From JACMQW01 sp964536965 (GTDB lineage Bacteria; Bdellovibrionota; UBA1018): DNA of 64,000 bases. Made by a program: the position numbers and the translations under genes. Location of the stretch: the NCBI GenBank assembly GCA_964536965.1, contig CAZIAL010000008.1, forward strand, positions 30,208 through 94,207. Reading direction: 5' to 3'. Positions 1-8,565 of the stretch are shown one piece after another; the stretch's first letter is position 1, and every line of letters starts with the position of its first letter. Under the pieces are notes generated by a model that was not told where the DNA came from, did no database searches, and worked only from the letters and a program-made list of their open reading frames with translations.

Positions 1-760
1 TGAATTCATGCTCCACGCTTTTTTTTCCGACGAACTTAAATCGGACTTTCGAACCGTTCACGGCCACATGATCGTGGAGAAGAGTCGTCAGCCCGTAGGT
101 CCCGTTCTCCTCGGCGTACTTGCGCGAGCCCACCCGAATCGAACCGGTTTCGAGAATGCTCGCCACGGCGGCGAGGAGCTTTTCCTTCGTCACTCCCTCG
201 GAGTGGAGATCGGCGTGGATCTTAGGTCGTCCCCCGGCGATCGCCGTGCCGAATTCGCGGATTTTCTCGAACTTTAGCTCCTTGCGCGCTTCGAGCCACG
301 CCGGATGATAGGTGGACTGGATTCTTCCCTTTGTATCGAGCCCGCTGGCCAAGACATGCGCATCGAAATTCGCGGAGTACCATACGTCCGAGAACTCGCC
401 CGGAACTCCGAGAGAGTTCAGATACGTCAGGGTATCCGCGTCCGAGATAGGGTCGCCGTTCGGTCGAAAGTACTGGAGGTCGTAGACGACGACTTCCTTT
501 GCGACTTTTTCACCGCGCGCACCCCCCTTTTTCTGAACTTGTTTTTCGACGATGCGGGGAGTGGCGACGCGGCGAATTCCCCCTTCGCGTTTCACCACAT
601 ATTCGAGGCCGAGCGATTCCGCGAGCTCGCGCCGAGTCGCTTCGTTGTCGAGCGACGACTGGCAAGCCGGCACCATCTTCGGCGCCGCGAACGCCGGGAG
701 GCTCCCGAGCGAAAGGAGGAGGGCGAGACGGTAGGGGCGAAAAAGAGAGTCGATACGCAC
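1..760 (-). CDS. DNA topoisomerase IB with predicted signal peptide (C-terminus off window)
   Basis: Partial gene running off the left edge; 253 codons are visible. Residues about 110-253 match bacterial topoisomerase IB, which relaxes supercoils through a 3'-phosphotyrosyl nick: YLNSLGVP and DVW near 113-127, YHPAW at 151-155, IRVGSRKY at 208-215 (Arg209 fits the conserved catalytic Arg), GLTTL at 223-227 and KFVGKKSVEHEF at 242-253 (catalytic Lys region). The active-site Tyr would lie off window. The only in-frame upstream start is GTG at 760, because a stop lies four codons earlier; it gives a basic n-region, a Leu/Ala-rich core (about 11-25) and an AFA cleavage site. An internal ATG at 676 would remove this leader, and neither start has a good Shine-Dalgarno. 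Topoisomerase IB is normally cytoplasmic, so an export signal is odd. Family call strong; export call moderate. Confidence 0.85.
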   Translation of the reverse strand, partial: MRIDSLFRPYRLALLLSLGSLPAFAAPKMVPACQSSLDNEATRRELAESLGLEYVVKREGGIRRVATPRIVEKQVQKKGGARGEKVAKEVVVYDLQYFRPNGDPISDADTLTYLNSLGVPGEFSDVWYSANFDAHVLASGLDTKGRIQSTYHPAWLEARKELKFEKIREFGTAIAGGRPKIHADLHSEGVTKEKLLAAVASILETGSIRVGSRKYAEENGTYGLTTLLHDHVAVNGSKVRFKFVGKKSVEHEF

Positions 761-916
761 CTTTATCTATCGGAAGGGCGAGCCTGCGCTTTGAGTTCGA
801 TTTGTATCCCCCTGGAATCCTTTAAGTTTTTCAATCCAAGAGTTATCTAAAAAATAGAACGTAAATCGGGTTTAAATGCATTTCCGATCTAAGGAGATGA
901 CGCGTATAGAGGTTTC

Positions 917-1390
917 ATGAAAAACGCATTCGTCCTCTCTTCTCTCCTTACGGTTCTGGCTTCCGCGTCGGCGATGGCCGACGGCTTCATCTGTGAAACT
1001 CCAGACGGAACCCTCAGCGTGAAAGTTTTCAATCAGACCGAGCCGCGGCTCGGGACGCGCAATGCGGCGATCCTCATTCTCGCGGATCTGACGGTCGCCG
1101 AAGATCGCCAGACGATCGCGACTTTTCCGTCCGATAACGACGTTCTCGAAAATTCGACGGCGACCTATATTGCCAATGTCGATCTTCGTTACACGGAGAG
1201 CGGTCGCGGCGGCGAAAATATTCTCGGCACGAAGCTCGGGAAAGTCGACGATATCATCCTCGACGTGAATTTCGACTACGGTCGTCCTTTGCGCAAAGGC
1301 GAAGAGACGGATGCGAAACTCATCCTGATCAAACGCGATGGAATGAAGATCCGCGCCGATTTAGTTTGCAGCCGGTATCTGAAGAACTAG
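917..1390 (+). CDS. Small secreted protein, unknown function
   Basis: 157 residues. A typical signal peptide covers residues 1-21, with a basic start, the core VLSSLLTVLASASA and an AMA cleavage site. The mature part has a Cys at each end (FICET near the start, LVCSRY near the end), which could form a disulfide in the periplasm. No family is recognised. The AGAGG at 908-912 sits four bases before the ATG and supports this start. A strong terminator hairpin follows at once, so the gene is probably monocistronic. It is divergent from the topoisomerase IB gene across 156 bases. Confidence 0.75.
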   Translation: MKNAFVLSSLLTVLASASAMADGFICETPDGTLSVKVFNQTEPRLGTRNAAILILADLTVAEDRQTIATFPSDNDVLENSTATYIANVDLRYTESGRGGENILGTKLGKVDDIILDVNFDYGRPLRKGEETDAKLILIKRDGMKIRADLVCSRYLKN

Positions 1391-1415
1391 GGGTTCATCG
1401 GTTCCGCTCACTGTA

Positions 1416-1450
1416 AAGGCCGACGCATAGGGTGCGTCGGCCTTTCTTTT
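1416..1450 (+). terminator. Rho-independent terminator after the 917-1390 gene
   Basis: Perfect 12-bp stem (AAGGCCGACGCA at 1416-1427 pairs with TGCGTCGGCCTT at 1433-1444) with a 5-base loop, followed by a T-rich run TTTCTTTT-like tail to 1450. Confidence 0.9.
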
Positions 1451-1472
1451 ATGGTATACGGGTCCGATTCCC

Positions 1473-2789
1473 ATGAAGGCCCTGCTTAAACTCTCCATTC
1501 CAACTTCCGCGATGTTCCTCGGCCTGATGCTGATGGGACTCGTGGATCTACTTTTCGTCGGAAAGCTGGGACCCGCGGCAATCGGGGGAATGGGCCTGGG
1601 TAACTCGATCTTTTCCTGGGTCATGACCGTGGGAATCGGAATGATTCTCGGGCTCGATTTTCCGATCGCGAAAGCCAGCGGGGAGGGCGATCGTCGCCTG
1701 GCCTTCAGGTACTTCGCCCAGGGTCTGCATCTATCGGCGCTGATCTCGATTCCGGCCATGGGAGTCATCGCCATCGCGGCGATCTTTCTCGATCGGTTCG
1801 GACTGAATCCCGAAGTCGTTCCGTTCGCGCAGTCCTATCTCTTCATGACTGCGATCAGCTTCTTTCCGATCTTCCTTTTTAACGCCGCGAAGTCCTATCT
1901 GCAGTCGCAGGGCGTGGCCGTTCCGACCTTCATCATCCTGATCCTCGCGAATATCCTGAACTACGTGCTGAATGCCGGCTTCATGGAGGGGCGATTCGGA
2001 TTTCCGAACTATGGTTACGAGGGATTGGCCATCGCCACGGTCCTCGGACGTTTTGCGATGGGAATCGCCTTGCTCCTGTATGTCGTCTTGCGCGAAGTGA
2101 GGCTCGGCGGAGCGATGTCATTCCGTTTCGAACGCCCGCTGTTCCGCGAGGTGACCGCCCTCGGAACCCCGGCGGCGGCGCAGATGGCGGCCGAGGTCGG
2201 GGTGTTCTCGCTCTCCACGGCGCTCGCCGCGAAATTCTCCGCGATCGACTTGGCCGCCCATCAGATCGTTCTGAATACGGCGTCCGTTCTCTTCATGATC
2301 CCGCTCGGAATCGGATCGGCCTGCGGATCTCTCGTGGGTCGCGCGATCGGGGCGCGAGATCGCGAAAACGCCCGCCAAACGGGGAATTCGGCGCTCGCGC
2401 TGGGACTCGCTTTCGCAATCGTCTCGTCCACGCTGCTGATCGTTTTCGCGGACGTCGCCATGGGATTCTATACCCACGATCGAGCGGTCGTCGAAGCGGC
2501 GAAGAAACTTCTTTTCATTGCCGCCCTTTTCCAGATTTCCGATGGGGCGCAAACCATCGCGACGGGGGCGCTGCGCGGCCTTGGCGATACCGTATCGGCC
2601 GCGATCGCGAACGGAGTGGGCCACTGGCTCGTCGGCCTGCCGCTGGGACTGGTCCTCGGTTTCGGCCTTCGTGAGGCGGTTCCCGCGTTAGGCGTCCTGG
2701 GGATCTGGATCGGACTCGCCACGGGGCTGACCGTGGTCGCGGGTTGGCTCGGCCTGAAATGGGCGTCGTCCATCCGCAAGACCGCTTAG
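1473..2789 (+). CDS. MATE family multidrug/Na+ efflux protein
   Basis: 438 residues, the usual MATE size, with about 12 hydrophobic membrane segments. The start IPTSAMFLGLMLMGLVDLLF, followed by FVGKLGPAAIGGMGLG, is the typical MatE N-terminal signature, and the pattern recurs in the second half (LGTPAAAQMAAEVGVFSLST, then the IPLGIGSACGSLVGRAIG region), as expected from the two pseudosymmetric bundles. These inner-membrane antiporters export cationic drugs or metabolites using a Na+ or H+ gradient. The substrate cannot be told from sequence. The gene stands alone between a terminator and the convergent sua5 gene. Confidence 0.9.
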   Translation: MKALLKLSIPTSAMFLGLMLMGLVDLLFVGKLGPAAIGGMGLGNSIFSWVMTVGIGMILGLDFPIAKASGEGDRRLAFRYFAQGLHLSALISIPAMGVIAIAAIFLDRFGLNPEVVPFAQSYLFMTAISFFPIFLFNAAKSYLQSQGVAVPTFIILILANILNYVLNAGFMEGRFGFPNYGYEGLAIATVLGRFAMGIALLLYVVLREVRLGGAMSFRFERPLFREVTALGTPAAAQMAAEVGVFSLSTALAAKFSAIDLAAHQIVLNTASVLFMIPLGIGSACGSLVGRAIGARDRENARQTGNSALALGLAFAIVSSTLLIVFADVAMGFYTHDRAVVEAAKKLLFIAALFQISDGAQTIATGALRGLGDTVSAAIANGVGHWLVGLPLGLVLGFGLREAVPALGVLGIWIGLATGLTVVAGWLGLKWASSIRKTA

Positions 2790-2798
2790 GACATCGTA

Positions 2799-3908
2799 TC
2801 AGCGGGGGCCGGCGGCTCGCTGGAGTCGGTCGGCGATCGCATAGGCGATGCCCGAGGTCTCGATCGCCTGCGCGGGGACCGGTTCGCAGTACAGAATTTC
2901 GGCCTCCGAGGCGTCGAGATGACGGAGCTTGCGGAACAAGGTTCTCGCCGCCTCCGCCCAGTCGCCTCCCGCCGAAAGCGACTCGGCCACGACCGGGATT
3001 TCGAAAATCTCCGCAAGGGTTTCCGCGGCTTCGTTCGGGTCGCCCTCGATCGTCAGGAGTCCGATTTTTTTCGGTCGGGCGCCTCCCAAGATCGCGGGCG
3101 GGCTCATCAGCTGCGAGACCGGACCGGGGAGGATGCGAAATGGCTTTTTCGGCGCATAGTGCGATGCGAGTCGTCCAGGCGCGATCTGCGCCGCGCCTTC
3201 GGAATCGACGGCGCCAGGATCCAGCACGCAAGTCTTCAGCAGGGCCTCGATTTCCGCGCGCGAGGTCACGCCGGGGCGAAGCAGAATCGGATCGCCGTCT
3301 TCCGTGATCCGCAAAATCGTCGACTCGAGTCCGATCTCGCAGGGCCCGCCTTCGAGGATGAAATCGATCCGATCGCCGAGTTCGTCGAGCACGTCCGTGG
3401 TGGAGGTCGGACTGATGCGTCCGAATCGATTCGCGCTCGGCGCGCAAACGCCGAGACCGAGCTCGCGGATGAGCGCGATCGCAACGGGGTGGCGAGGGGA
3501 GCGGATGGCGACGGTCTCCAGCCCGCTCGTCGCTAGATCGGGTACGAGATCGGATTTCGGCAAGACCAGGGTCAGCGGTCCGGGCCAGAAGGTGCGAATG
3601 AGGAGGTCGATCCGCTTCACGGCGAGATCCGAAAGATCATGCGGATAGATCAGTTGTTCGCGCATGAGATCGGCGAGTGAAGCTTTTTCCGGCGCGATAT
3701 GCACGATCAGCGGATCGAACGTCGGTCGCTCCTTCGTCAGAAAGATCCTCGACAGAGCTTCGGCATCGAAAGCGTTCGCCGCTAAGCCATAGACGGTCTC
3801 GGTCGGCATCGCGACCAGACCCCCCTGTTTTAGAATGCGGGCCGCCGTGCGGATGTTCTCCTCTGTCGCTTCGTAAACTTTCGCCCGCATGGCGCCCGTC
3901 TCTTTCAT
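2799..3908 (-). CDS. sua5: Threonylcarbamoyl-AMP synthase, long Sua5 type
   Basis: 369 residues. Makes L-threonylcarbamoyladenylate from threonine, bicarbonate and ATP for the t6A37 modification of ANN-decoding tRNAs. The YrdC domain covers about 13-210, with PTETVYGL at 35-42, KERP at 59-62 and a PSAN motif near 195; the extra C-terminal Sua5 domain fills about 230-369, with HYAPKKPF near its start. The chosen ATG at 3908 overlaps the murF stop in an ATGA, giving translational coupling; a second Met seven residues in is possible. The open frame extends further upstream, but that part lies inside murF. Family certain; exact start likely. Confidence 0.93.
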   Translation of the reverse strand: MKETGAMRAKVYEATEENIRTAARILKQGGLVAMPTETVYGLAANAFDAEALSRIFLTKERPTFDPLIVHIAPEKASLADLMREQLIYPHDLSDLAVKRIDLLIRTFWPGPLTLVLPKSDLVPDLATSGLETVAIRSPRHPVAIALIRELGLGVCAPSANRFGRISPTSTTDVLDELGDRIDFILEGGPCEIGLESTILRITEDGDPILLRPGVTSRAEIEALLKTCVLDPGAVDSEGAAQIAPGRLASHYAPKKPFRILPGPVSQLMSPPAILGGARPKKIGLLTIEGDPNEAAETLAEIFEIPVVAESLSAGGDWAEAARTLFRKLRHLDASEAEILYCEPVPAQAIETSGIAYAIADRLQRAAGPR

Positions 3909-5362
3909 GCCGATGTATCCAGTCCGAGCTTCGGTTCGATCTGTTTCCAGGCATGTTCCCAGACGGTTTCCATTTTCATGCCGCGCGAGCCCTTTAGCAG
4001 GAGGGCGTCGCCCGCGCGCATTTCTTTGGCGAGAGCTTCCGCGAGATCGGCATGGGTCGCGAAATGACCGACATGCATCGCCGAAGGAGTCTTCTTCAGC
4101 TCTTCGAAGAGCCAACGCATTCGCGGTCCGTAGAGAAAGAGCGTATCCACGCGCACGGCGGTGATTTTCCGGGCAAGATCCCGGTGGAACTTCTCTTCGA
4201 GGCTTCCGAGTTCGAGCATATCGCCGAGGACGGCGATTTTCTTCTTCGTGTGGTAACGAGAAGCGACCGACGCCAGGAGGTCGAGACCGGCTTCGACCGA
4301 AGTCGGGTTCGCGTTGTAATAGTCGCAGATGACCGGAGTATTTCCCGGAAGCAAGCGAAGTTCGGAACGACCGGCGGCGGCGGCCTCGCCGATTCCGAAT
4401 CCGGAAAGTCCGCGCTGGATTTCGATCGGCGAGAGTCCGAGCGCGGTCGCCATGGTGACCGCGACCAGGAGGTTGCCTGCGTTGTGAGCTCCGGGTAAGG
4501 GCATTCCGAGTTCAAAGACCGAGCCGTTCGGCAATCCGACCTTTAGGATTTCGCGATCCGCGACATATTCGCCACGGACGGACTTATCGAGAAGCGACTT
4601 CCGGCCCTCGATTTCCGTCGCCATCGTACAGGTCCAGGCGTTGGCATCCCCGGGGATTTTACCCATCGAGGCGCTGATCCACGGGTCATCGAGTCGAACG
4701 ACGACCGTCGCTCCGCGCGCGGCGGGGGACTCGAGCGCGAGACATTCCTCGCGCGCGACCGTTTCGAGATCGACGAGTTTTTCCAGATGCTCGGGTCCGA
4801 TCGCCGTGAGAAGCGAATGGGTCGGGAAGACGAGTTCGAGGTGCTGGGCCATCGCGCCGGGTTCGTCGATTCCGACTTCTATTACGGCGATGTCCGCCGA
4901 CTCGGGAATCGAAAGCAACGTCATCGGAATACCCACATATCCGTTCTGAGAGCCCACGGTCGAGGCGACGTTTCGGTATCGACCGCGCAGGATGGACGAG
5001 AGAAGTCCCTTGGTCGTGGTTTTGCCGACGCTTCCGGCGACGAGGACGAACGGAATGGAAAATTTCTTACGCCAGGCCTTGGCGAGTTCCCGGTAGGCGG
5101 AGAGGGAGTCTTTCACCGCGAAGACTTCGACGTTGGCCGGGAGGTTCGGGGGGATCTTTTCGGCCGTGGCGAGAATCGCCTCGGCTCCCGATTGTACGGC
5201 GGCGACGATAAAATCGTGTCCGTCGAACTGATCCCCGGGAAGGGCGACGAAGAGGCTGCCGGTGGTCGCCTTGCGAGAGTCGCTGGTGATCGTCGAATAT
5301 CGCCGCGCGAAGCGTGGCTTTATATTCAGTGTGTCACCAATCCATGTCGACTCGAAACCCAT
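3905..5362 (-). CDS. murF: UDP-MurNAc-tripeptide--D-Ala-D-Ala ligase MurF
   Basis: 485 residues, slightly longer than the usual 450. Adds D-Ala-D-Ala to the UDP-MurNAc-tripeptide in the last cytoplasmic step of the peptidoglycan precursor pathway. SDSR (27-30) and FDGHDF (46-51) belong to the substrate-binding domain. The Mur ligase ATP loop GSVGKTTT is at 110-117, SQNGYVG and the EVG segment follow, and the C-terminal domain carries YYNANPTS. It is first in a two-gene unit with sua5 (4-base overlap). No other mur gene is in the window, so the cell-wall cluster is dispersed. Confidence 0.97.
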   Translation of the reverse strand: MGFESTWIGDTLNIKPRFARRYSTITSDSRKATTGSLFVALPGDQFDGHDFIVAAVQSGAEAILATAEKIPPNLPANVEVFAVKDSLSAYRELAKAWRKKFSIPFVLVAGSVGKTTTKGLLSSILRGRYRNVASTVGSQNGYVGIPMTLLSIPESADIAVIEVGIDEPGAMAQHLELVFPTHSLLTAIGPEHLEKLVDLETVAREECLALESPAARGATVVVRLDDPWISASMGKIPGDANAWTCTMATEIEGRKSLLDKSVRGEYVADREILKVGLPNGSVFELGMPLPGAHNAGNLLVAVTMATALGLSPIEIQRGLSGFGIGEAAAAGRSELRLLPGNTPVICDYYNANPTSVEAGLDLLASVASRYHTKKKIAVLGDMLELGSLEEKFHRDLARKITAVRVDTLFLYGPRMRWLFEELKKTPSAMHVGHFATHADLAEALAKEMRAGDALLLKGSRGMKMETVWEHAWKQIEPKLGLDTSA

Positions 5363-5409
5363 GGCCGCACTCTACCCCAAAACTCCAAGGGAGCCGAGGA
5401 GTTCCGATC

Positions 5410-6084
5410 TCAGCGATAGACGGGCGCGTAATCCTTTGCCCAGGATTCCTGATTCGCTTCGAAGTTCGCAAGCCGGACCAAGTCGATCTGGTAGATCTGA
5501 TTCATCAGGATTTTCGCGGCGATTCGCCCGAAAAAGCGCGAGCGCGCATTCTTCGTCACCGCGGTGGCCTCGCCGCGGACGAAAGCTCGGTGTCCGGCGA
5601 GCTTCTCGGCTTCCGTCGCCTCGCGTACGGAAACCCCCCATCTAAAGTCGGCGAGCAGACGCTTCGTTTTTCCCGAAGATTCGTCGGTCATACGAAATGC
5701 GAGCCGGCGTCCCGTTTCGACCTGGGTGATTTCCCCCATGATCTGGAAGCGCTTCCATTCCTTGCCCTTGGGTTCGATCCGAAACCTGGCCAGCTGGCCC
5801 ACTTCGAACCGGTCGAAGGTTCCGAGCGGCACGTCGTCCCGCGATAATTTTCCGTCGCCGGGAGCGTAAAGGAGCGCGTCCTTGAGGGCGTGATGGAAAA
5901 CCGGCCAGTAGCGAATATCCTGGAGGGCCGGCGCAAGTTCCGCGGGAGTATGTTTCGACGGGACCTCGCGGCTCCACTCGATCGGAAAATCGGGACCGCG
6001 GCTTAAATAGGCGATCGAACCGATCATGATCGCGATCGATCCAGTCAGGACTAGCCAGAAACGGAGAGATCTTAAGAGTTTCAT
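5410..6084 (-). CDS. Membrane-anchored protein, possible SRPBCC-like fold
   Basis: 224 residues from the ATG at 6084. Residues about 8-28 form one transmembrane segment (FWLVLTGSIAIMIGSIAYL) with basic residues before it, so the rest probably faces the periplasm. The pattern after it (RYWPVFHHALKDA, an FEVGQLARF strand, FQIMGEITQVETGRRLAFRM) resembles the alternating strands of SRPBCC/START-like ligand-binding proteins; this is a weak, pattern-level guess. A longer open frame extends upstream, but it runs through the divergent pseudouridine synthase gene and is rejected. Function unknown. Confidence 0.7.
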   Translation of the reverse strand: MKLLRSLRFWLVLTGSIAIMIGSIAYLSRGPDFPIEWSREVPSKHTPAELAPALQDIRYWPVFHHALKDALLYAPGDGKLSRDDVPLGTFDRFEVGQLARFRIEPKGKEWKRFQIMGEITQVETGRRLAFRMTDESSGKTKRLLADFRWGVSVREATEAEKLAGHRAFVRGEATAVTKNARSRFFGRIAAKILMNQIYQIDLVRLANFEANQESWAKDYAPVYR

Positions 6085-6138
6085 AAGCGGACTCACTTTC
6101 TTCCCAAAAACCGCCGGAGTACAGGTAATTTCGGGAGG

Positions 6139-6807
6139 GTGCCGGCCGATTTCCCGCTTGAAATACTTTATGAAGACTCTCGGTTCATCGCCCTGAATAA
6201 ACCGGCGGGACTCTTGTCGATTCCGGCCGATCGCGGAAACGAGCCGAGTCTTCTCCTTCGCTTGGCCCAGCGTTTTCCCCGACAGCGCTTCTTGGTCGTT
6301 CATCGCATCGATCGGCAGACTTCCGGGATTCTGCTTTTTGCGCGGGACGAGTCGGCCCACCGACTGGCGAATGGGTGGTTCTCGAATCACGGAGTCACGA
6401 AAGAATATCTCGCGCTCGCGCAGGGGGACCCGCGGCTTCCGGCCTTTCGCGTAAATCACGCGATCGAGGGAAAGGCCTCGCTCTCCCAGGTCCAAATTTC
6501 CGAACGATTCGTCCATCCCGAGTCCCCGGCGTTTCTCGCACGGGTCCGGATCGCGACCGGACGAAAGCACCAGATCCGCCTCCATCTCGAAGCCGAAGGA
6601 TTTCCGATTTTGGGGGATACGCGCTACGGCGGCGTCTCCGAGTTCCGCGGCATCCGCTTTCCGCGATTCGCGCTCCATGCGGAACGTCTCGTCCTGCCGA
6701 AGGAAGGCGAAGCGCCCTCGGTCGAGATTCGCGCTTCTCTGCCGGATGATTTCGGCGAATGGCTGCGCGCGCTTCGGTCGACCTCGATCTCCGGAGGCGC
6801 CGCATGA
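6139..6807 (+). CDS. RluA-family pseudouridine synthase
   Basis: 222 residues. Isomerises specific uridines in rRNA or tRNA. HRIDRQTSG at 55-63 is the RluA motif II with catalytic Asp58; NKPAGLL at 20-26 and RIATGRKHQIRLHL (about 137-150) are the other signatures. There is no N-terminal S4 domain, so it is the short RluA/TruC-like type and the target site cannot be assigned. The GTG start has a Shine-Dalgarno (GGGAGG) almost adjacent to it, which is unusually close. The stop overlaps the next start in an ATGA, coupling it to the methyltransferase. Confidence 0.9.
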   Translation: MPADFPLEILYEDSRFIALNKPAGLLSIPADRGNEPSLLLRLAQRFPRQRFLVVHRIDRQTSGILLFARDESAHRLANGWFSNHGVTKEYLALAQGDPRLPAFRVNHAIEGKASLSQVQISERFVHPESPAFLARVRIATGRKHQIRLHLEAEGFPILGDTRYGGVSEFRGIRFPRFALHAERLVLPKEGEAPSVEIRASLPDDFGEWLRALRSTSISGGAA

Positions 6808-7826
6808 GCGCGGGTCTGGAAAATGTTCGCGAAGCGCTGGAAAATGCGTGGCTCGCCCGGGCGCCCGCCTTTAAGGAGTCGCATGCCCTCCGCATTTTTC
6901 ACGGTCCGACCGAAGCTCCGGACCATCCGGACGCGCGCCGAATCGCGATCGAGTTCTTCCGCGAGGAGGGGAGCGGTCGTGCTTACGCCTGGGTTTTTAC
7001 CTGGGAACAAGGCGGGCGACTCGCGCTGGCCCCCGATCTGCGCGAAATCCTTGCGCAGTTTCTCATCGAAAAGGAATGCACGGGAGCGGTTCTCCTCGAG
7101 CGTCCGGAGAAGAAGGCCCCCGAAGACGCGACGCTGCTCTTCGGTGAGGTCCCAGAATTCGTCGATGTTTCCGAAGGCCGGGGAGCGCAGGCGCTCCGAT
7201 ATCGAATTCGTTTTCTGAAAACAAAACACCCCGGGCTCTTTCTCGACCATGCGCCGCTGCGGAAATGGCTCCTCGCGGAACTTGCGAAAAAGGCGAGTGG
7301 TCCCCGAGAGGACTGCCGCGTTTTAAATACCTTCGCTTACACGGGTTCTCTCTCGGTAGCCGCCCATCGGGGGGGGGCCACCCGGGTCGTGACGCTGGAT
7401 CTTTCGAAGCCGACGATCGCCTGGGCGAAAGAGAATTGGTCGATGAATTTCGGGGAAGACGCGGCCGGAGATTTTATATTCGGAGACGTCTTCGAATGGC
7501 TTCCGCGTCTCGAGAAGCGCGGGGATCGATTCGAGACCGTGATTCTGGATCCGCCTTCGTTTTCGCGTTCACCGCGCAAGGTCTTTTCGACGGCGAAAGA
7601 CTTACCTGCGCTCCATGCGGCTGCCCTCCGTCTCCTCGAGCCCGGAGGGCTGCTGATCACCTCGATCAACTCCGCCCAGATTACGGCCGCGCAGTTTCGG
7701 GCGGAGGTGGAAGCCGCCGCGAAAAAAGAAGGACGTCGGATGAAAGAGCTGCGTGCGCTCGGTTCGCCCCCCGACAGTTTTCCCGGCGTGACCTCGATGA
7801 AGGGTTGGATTTTTCGCGTCGACTAG
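6804..7826 (+). CDS. Class I SAM-dependent RNA methyltransferase (RlmI/RlmK-like)
   Basis: 340 residues from the ATG at 6804, which overlaps the stop of the pseudouridine synthase. NTFAYTGS at 175-182 is the SAM-binding loop, TLDLSKP (about 197-203) follows, and DPPSF at 249-253 is motif IV, together typical of the RlmI/RlmK C-terminal methyltransferase family acting on 23S rRNA. The HPGLFLDHAPLRKW element just before the SAM fold is also a hallmark of that family. There is no obvious PUA domain. Coupling to a pseudouridine synthase supports a role in rRNA modification. The methylated base is not predictable. Confidence 0.9.
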   Translation: MSAGLENVREALENAWLARAPAFKESHALRIFHGPTEAPDHPDARRIAIEFFREEGSGRAYAWVFTWEQGGRLALAPDLREILAQFLIEKECTGAVLLERPEKKAPEDATLLFGEVPEFVDVSEGRGAQALRYRIRFLKTKHPGLFLDHAPLRKWLLAELAKKASGPREDCRVLNTFAYTGSLSVAAHRGGATRVVTLDLSKPTIAWAKENWSMNFGEDAAGDFIFGDVFEWLPRLEKRGDRFETVILDPPSFSRSPRKVFSTAKDLPALHAAALRLLEPGGLLITSINSAQITAAQFRAEVEAAAKKEGRRMKELRALGSPPDSFPGVTSMKGWIFRVD

Positions 7827-7830
7827 CCCA

Positions 7831-8523
7831 TCAGGTCGGGGAAAAAGGGCGGAGGTCGCTCGGAAGCTCGTCCGTGAAACGAAGAATTTCTTTCGTCATC
7901 GGGTGGGGGAACTCCATCCGGGCCGAGTGTAAAGCCGGTCGATCGAGGCCGAGCTCGCGGAACCGGGCGCCATACTTCGAATCCCCTAAAAGCGGCAACC
8001 CCATCGCGCTCGCCTGCACACGAATCTGGTGGGATCGGCCGGTCTCGAGACGAAACTCGGCCAGCGTGAGGAGTCGCGAGGGGGCCGGGGAATCTCCCGC
8101 GGTCTTCCGTATGCCGAGTGGCCGCACGTGAAGGGTCGCCTCCTTGGCTCCGGAAGTCCCGGCGCGCACGACGGCGGAAGTATTCGTCGCGGGATCCTTC
8201 TTTAACCAATGCCTCCATTCCGCAGGCTCCTTCAGCTCGCCCTCCAGGATGGCGTGGTAAATCCGCACGAGTTCGCCCTTCTGGAGCGCATCGGTCAGCC
8301 GCTCGGCCGCCTTCGATCGTTTGGCGACGACCATGAGCCCGGAGGTAAACCGGTCGAGTCGGTGGACGAGGCCCACGTAATTTCGGCCAAAATACTCGCG
8401 GCACCAGTCGACGAGGTTCGCCTCCCCGGATTTCTCGCCTTGCGACAGAAGCCCCGCCGGCTTGGAAATCACCAGAAGGTGCGTATCTTCGAAAAGGATT
8501 CGCGGTTGAAGATTTGCGGCCAT
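7831..8523 (-). CDS. RluA-family pseudouridine synthase (second copy)
   Basis: 230 residues from the ATG at 8523. HRLDRFTSG at 54-62 carries catalytic Asp57; SKPAGLLS (20-27) and LETGRSHQIRVQ (about 173-184) complete the family signature. No S4 domain. The gene is only moderately similar to the one at 6139, so the pair are paralogues rather than a recent duplication. A longer open frame to 8718 exists but runs into the divergent thyA gene, so I reject it. Convergent with the methyltransferase, with a four-base gap. Confidence 0.9.
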   Translation of the reverse strand: MAANLQPRILFEDTHLLVISKPAGLLSQGEKSGEANLVDWCREYFGRNYVGLVHRLDRFTSGLMVVAKRSKAAERLTDALQKGELVRIYHAILEGELKEPAEWRHWLKKDPATNTSAVVRAGTSGAKEATLHVRPLGIRKTAGDSPAPSRLLTLAEFRLETGRSHQIRVQASAMGLPLLGDSKYGARFRELGLDRPALHSARMEFPHPMTKEILRFTDELPSDLRPFSPT

Positions 8524-8565
8524 TCTTTTTCCATTCTCCCGGCTCCCATGCAAAAATGAAAGCCA

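Noticed and set aside
3909..4115. 69-residue N-terminal extension of Sua5
   Set aside because: Lies inside murF in another frame; the ATGA overlap gives a better start.
6085..6678. Upstream half of a 422-codon frame continuing the 5410-6084 gene
   Set aside because: It is antisense to the well-supported pseudouridine synthase; the membrane-anchor Met at 6084 is the natural start.
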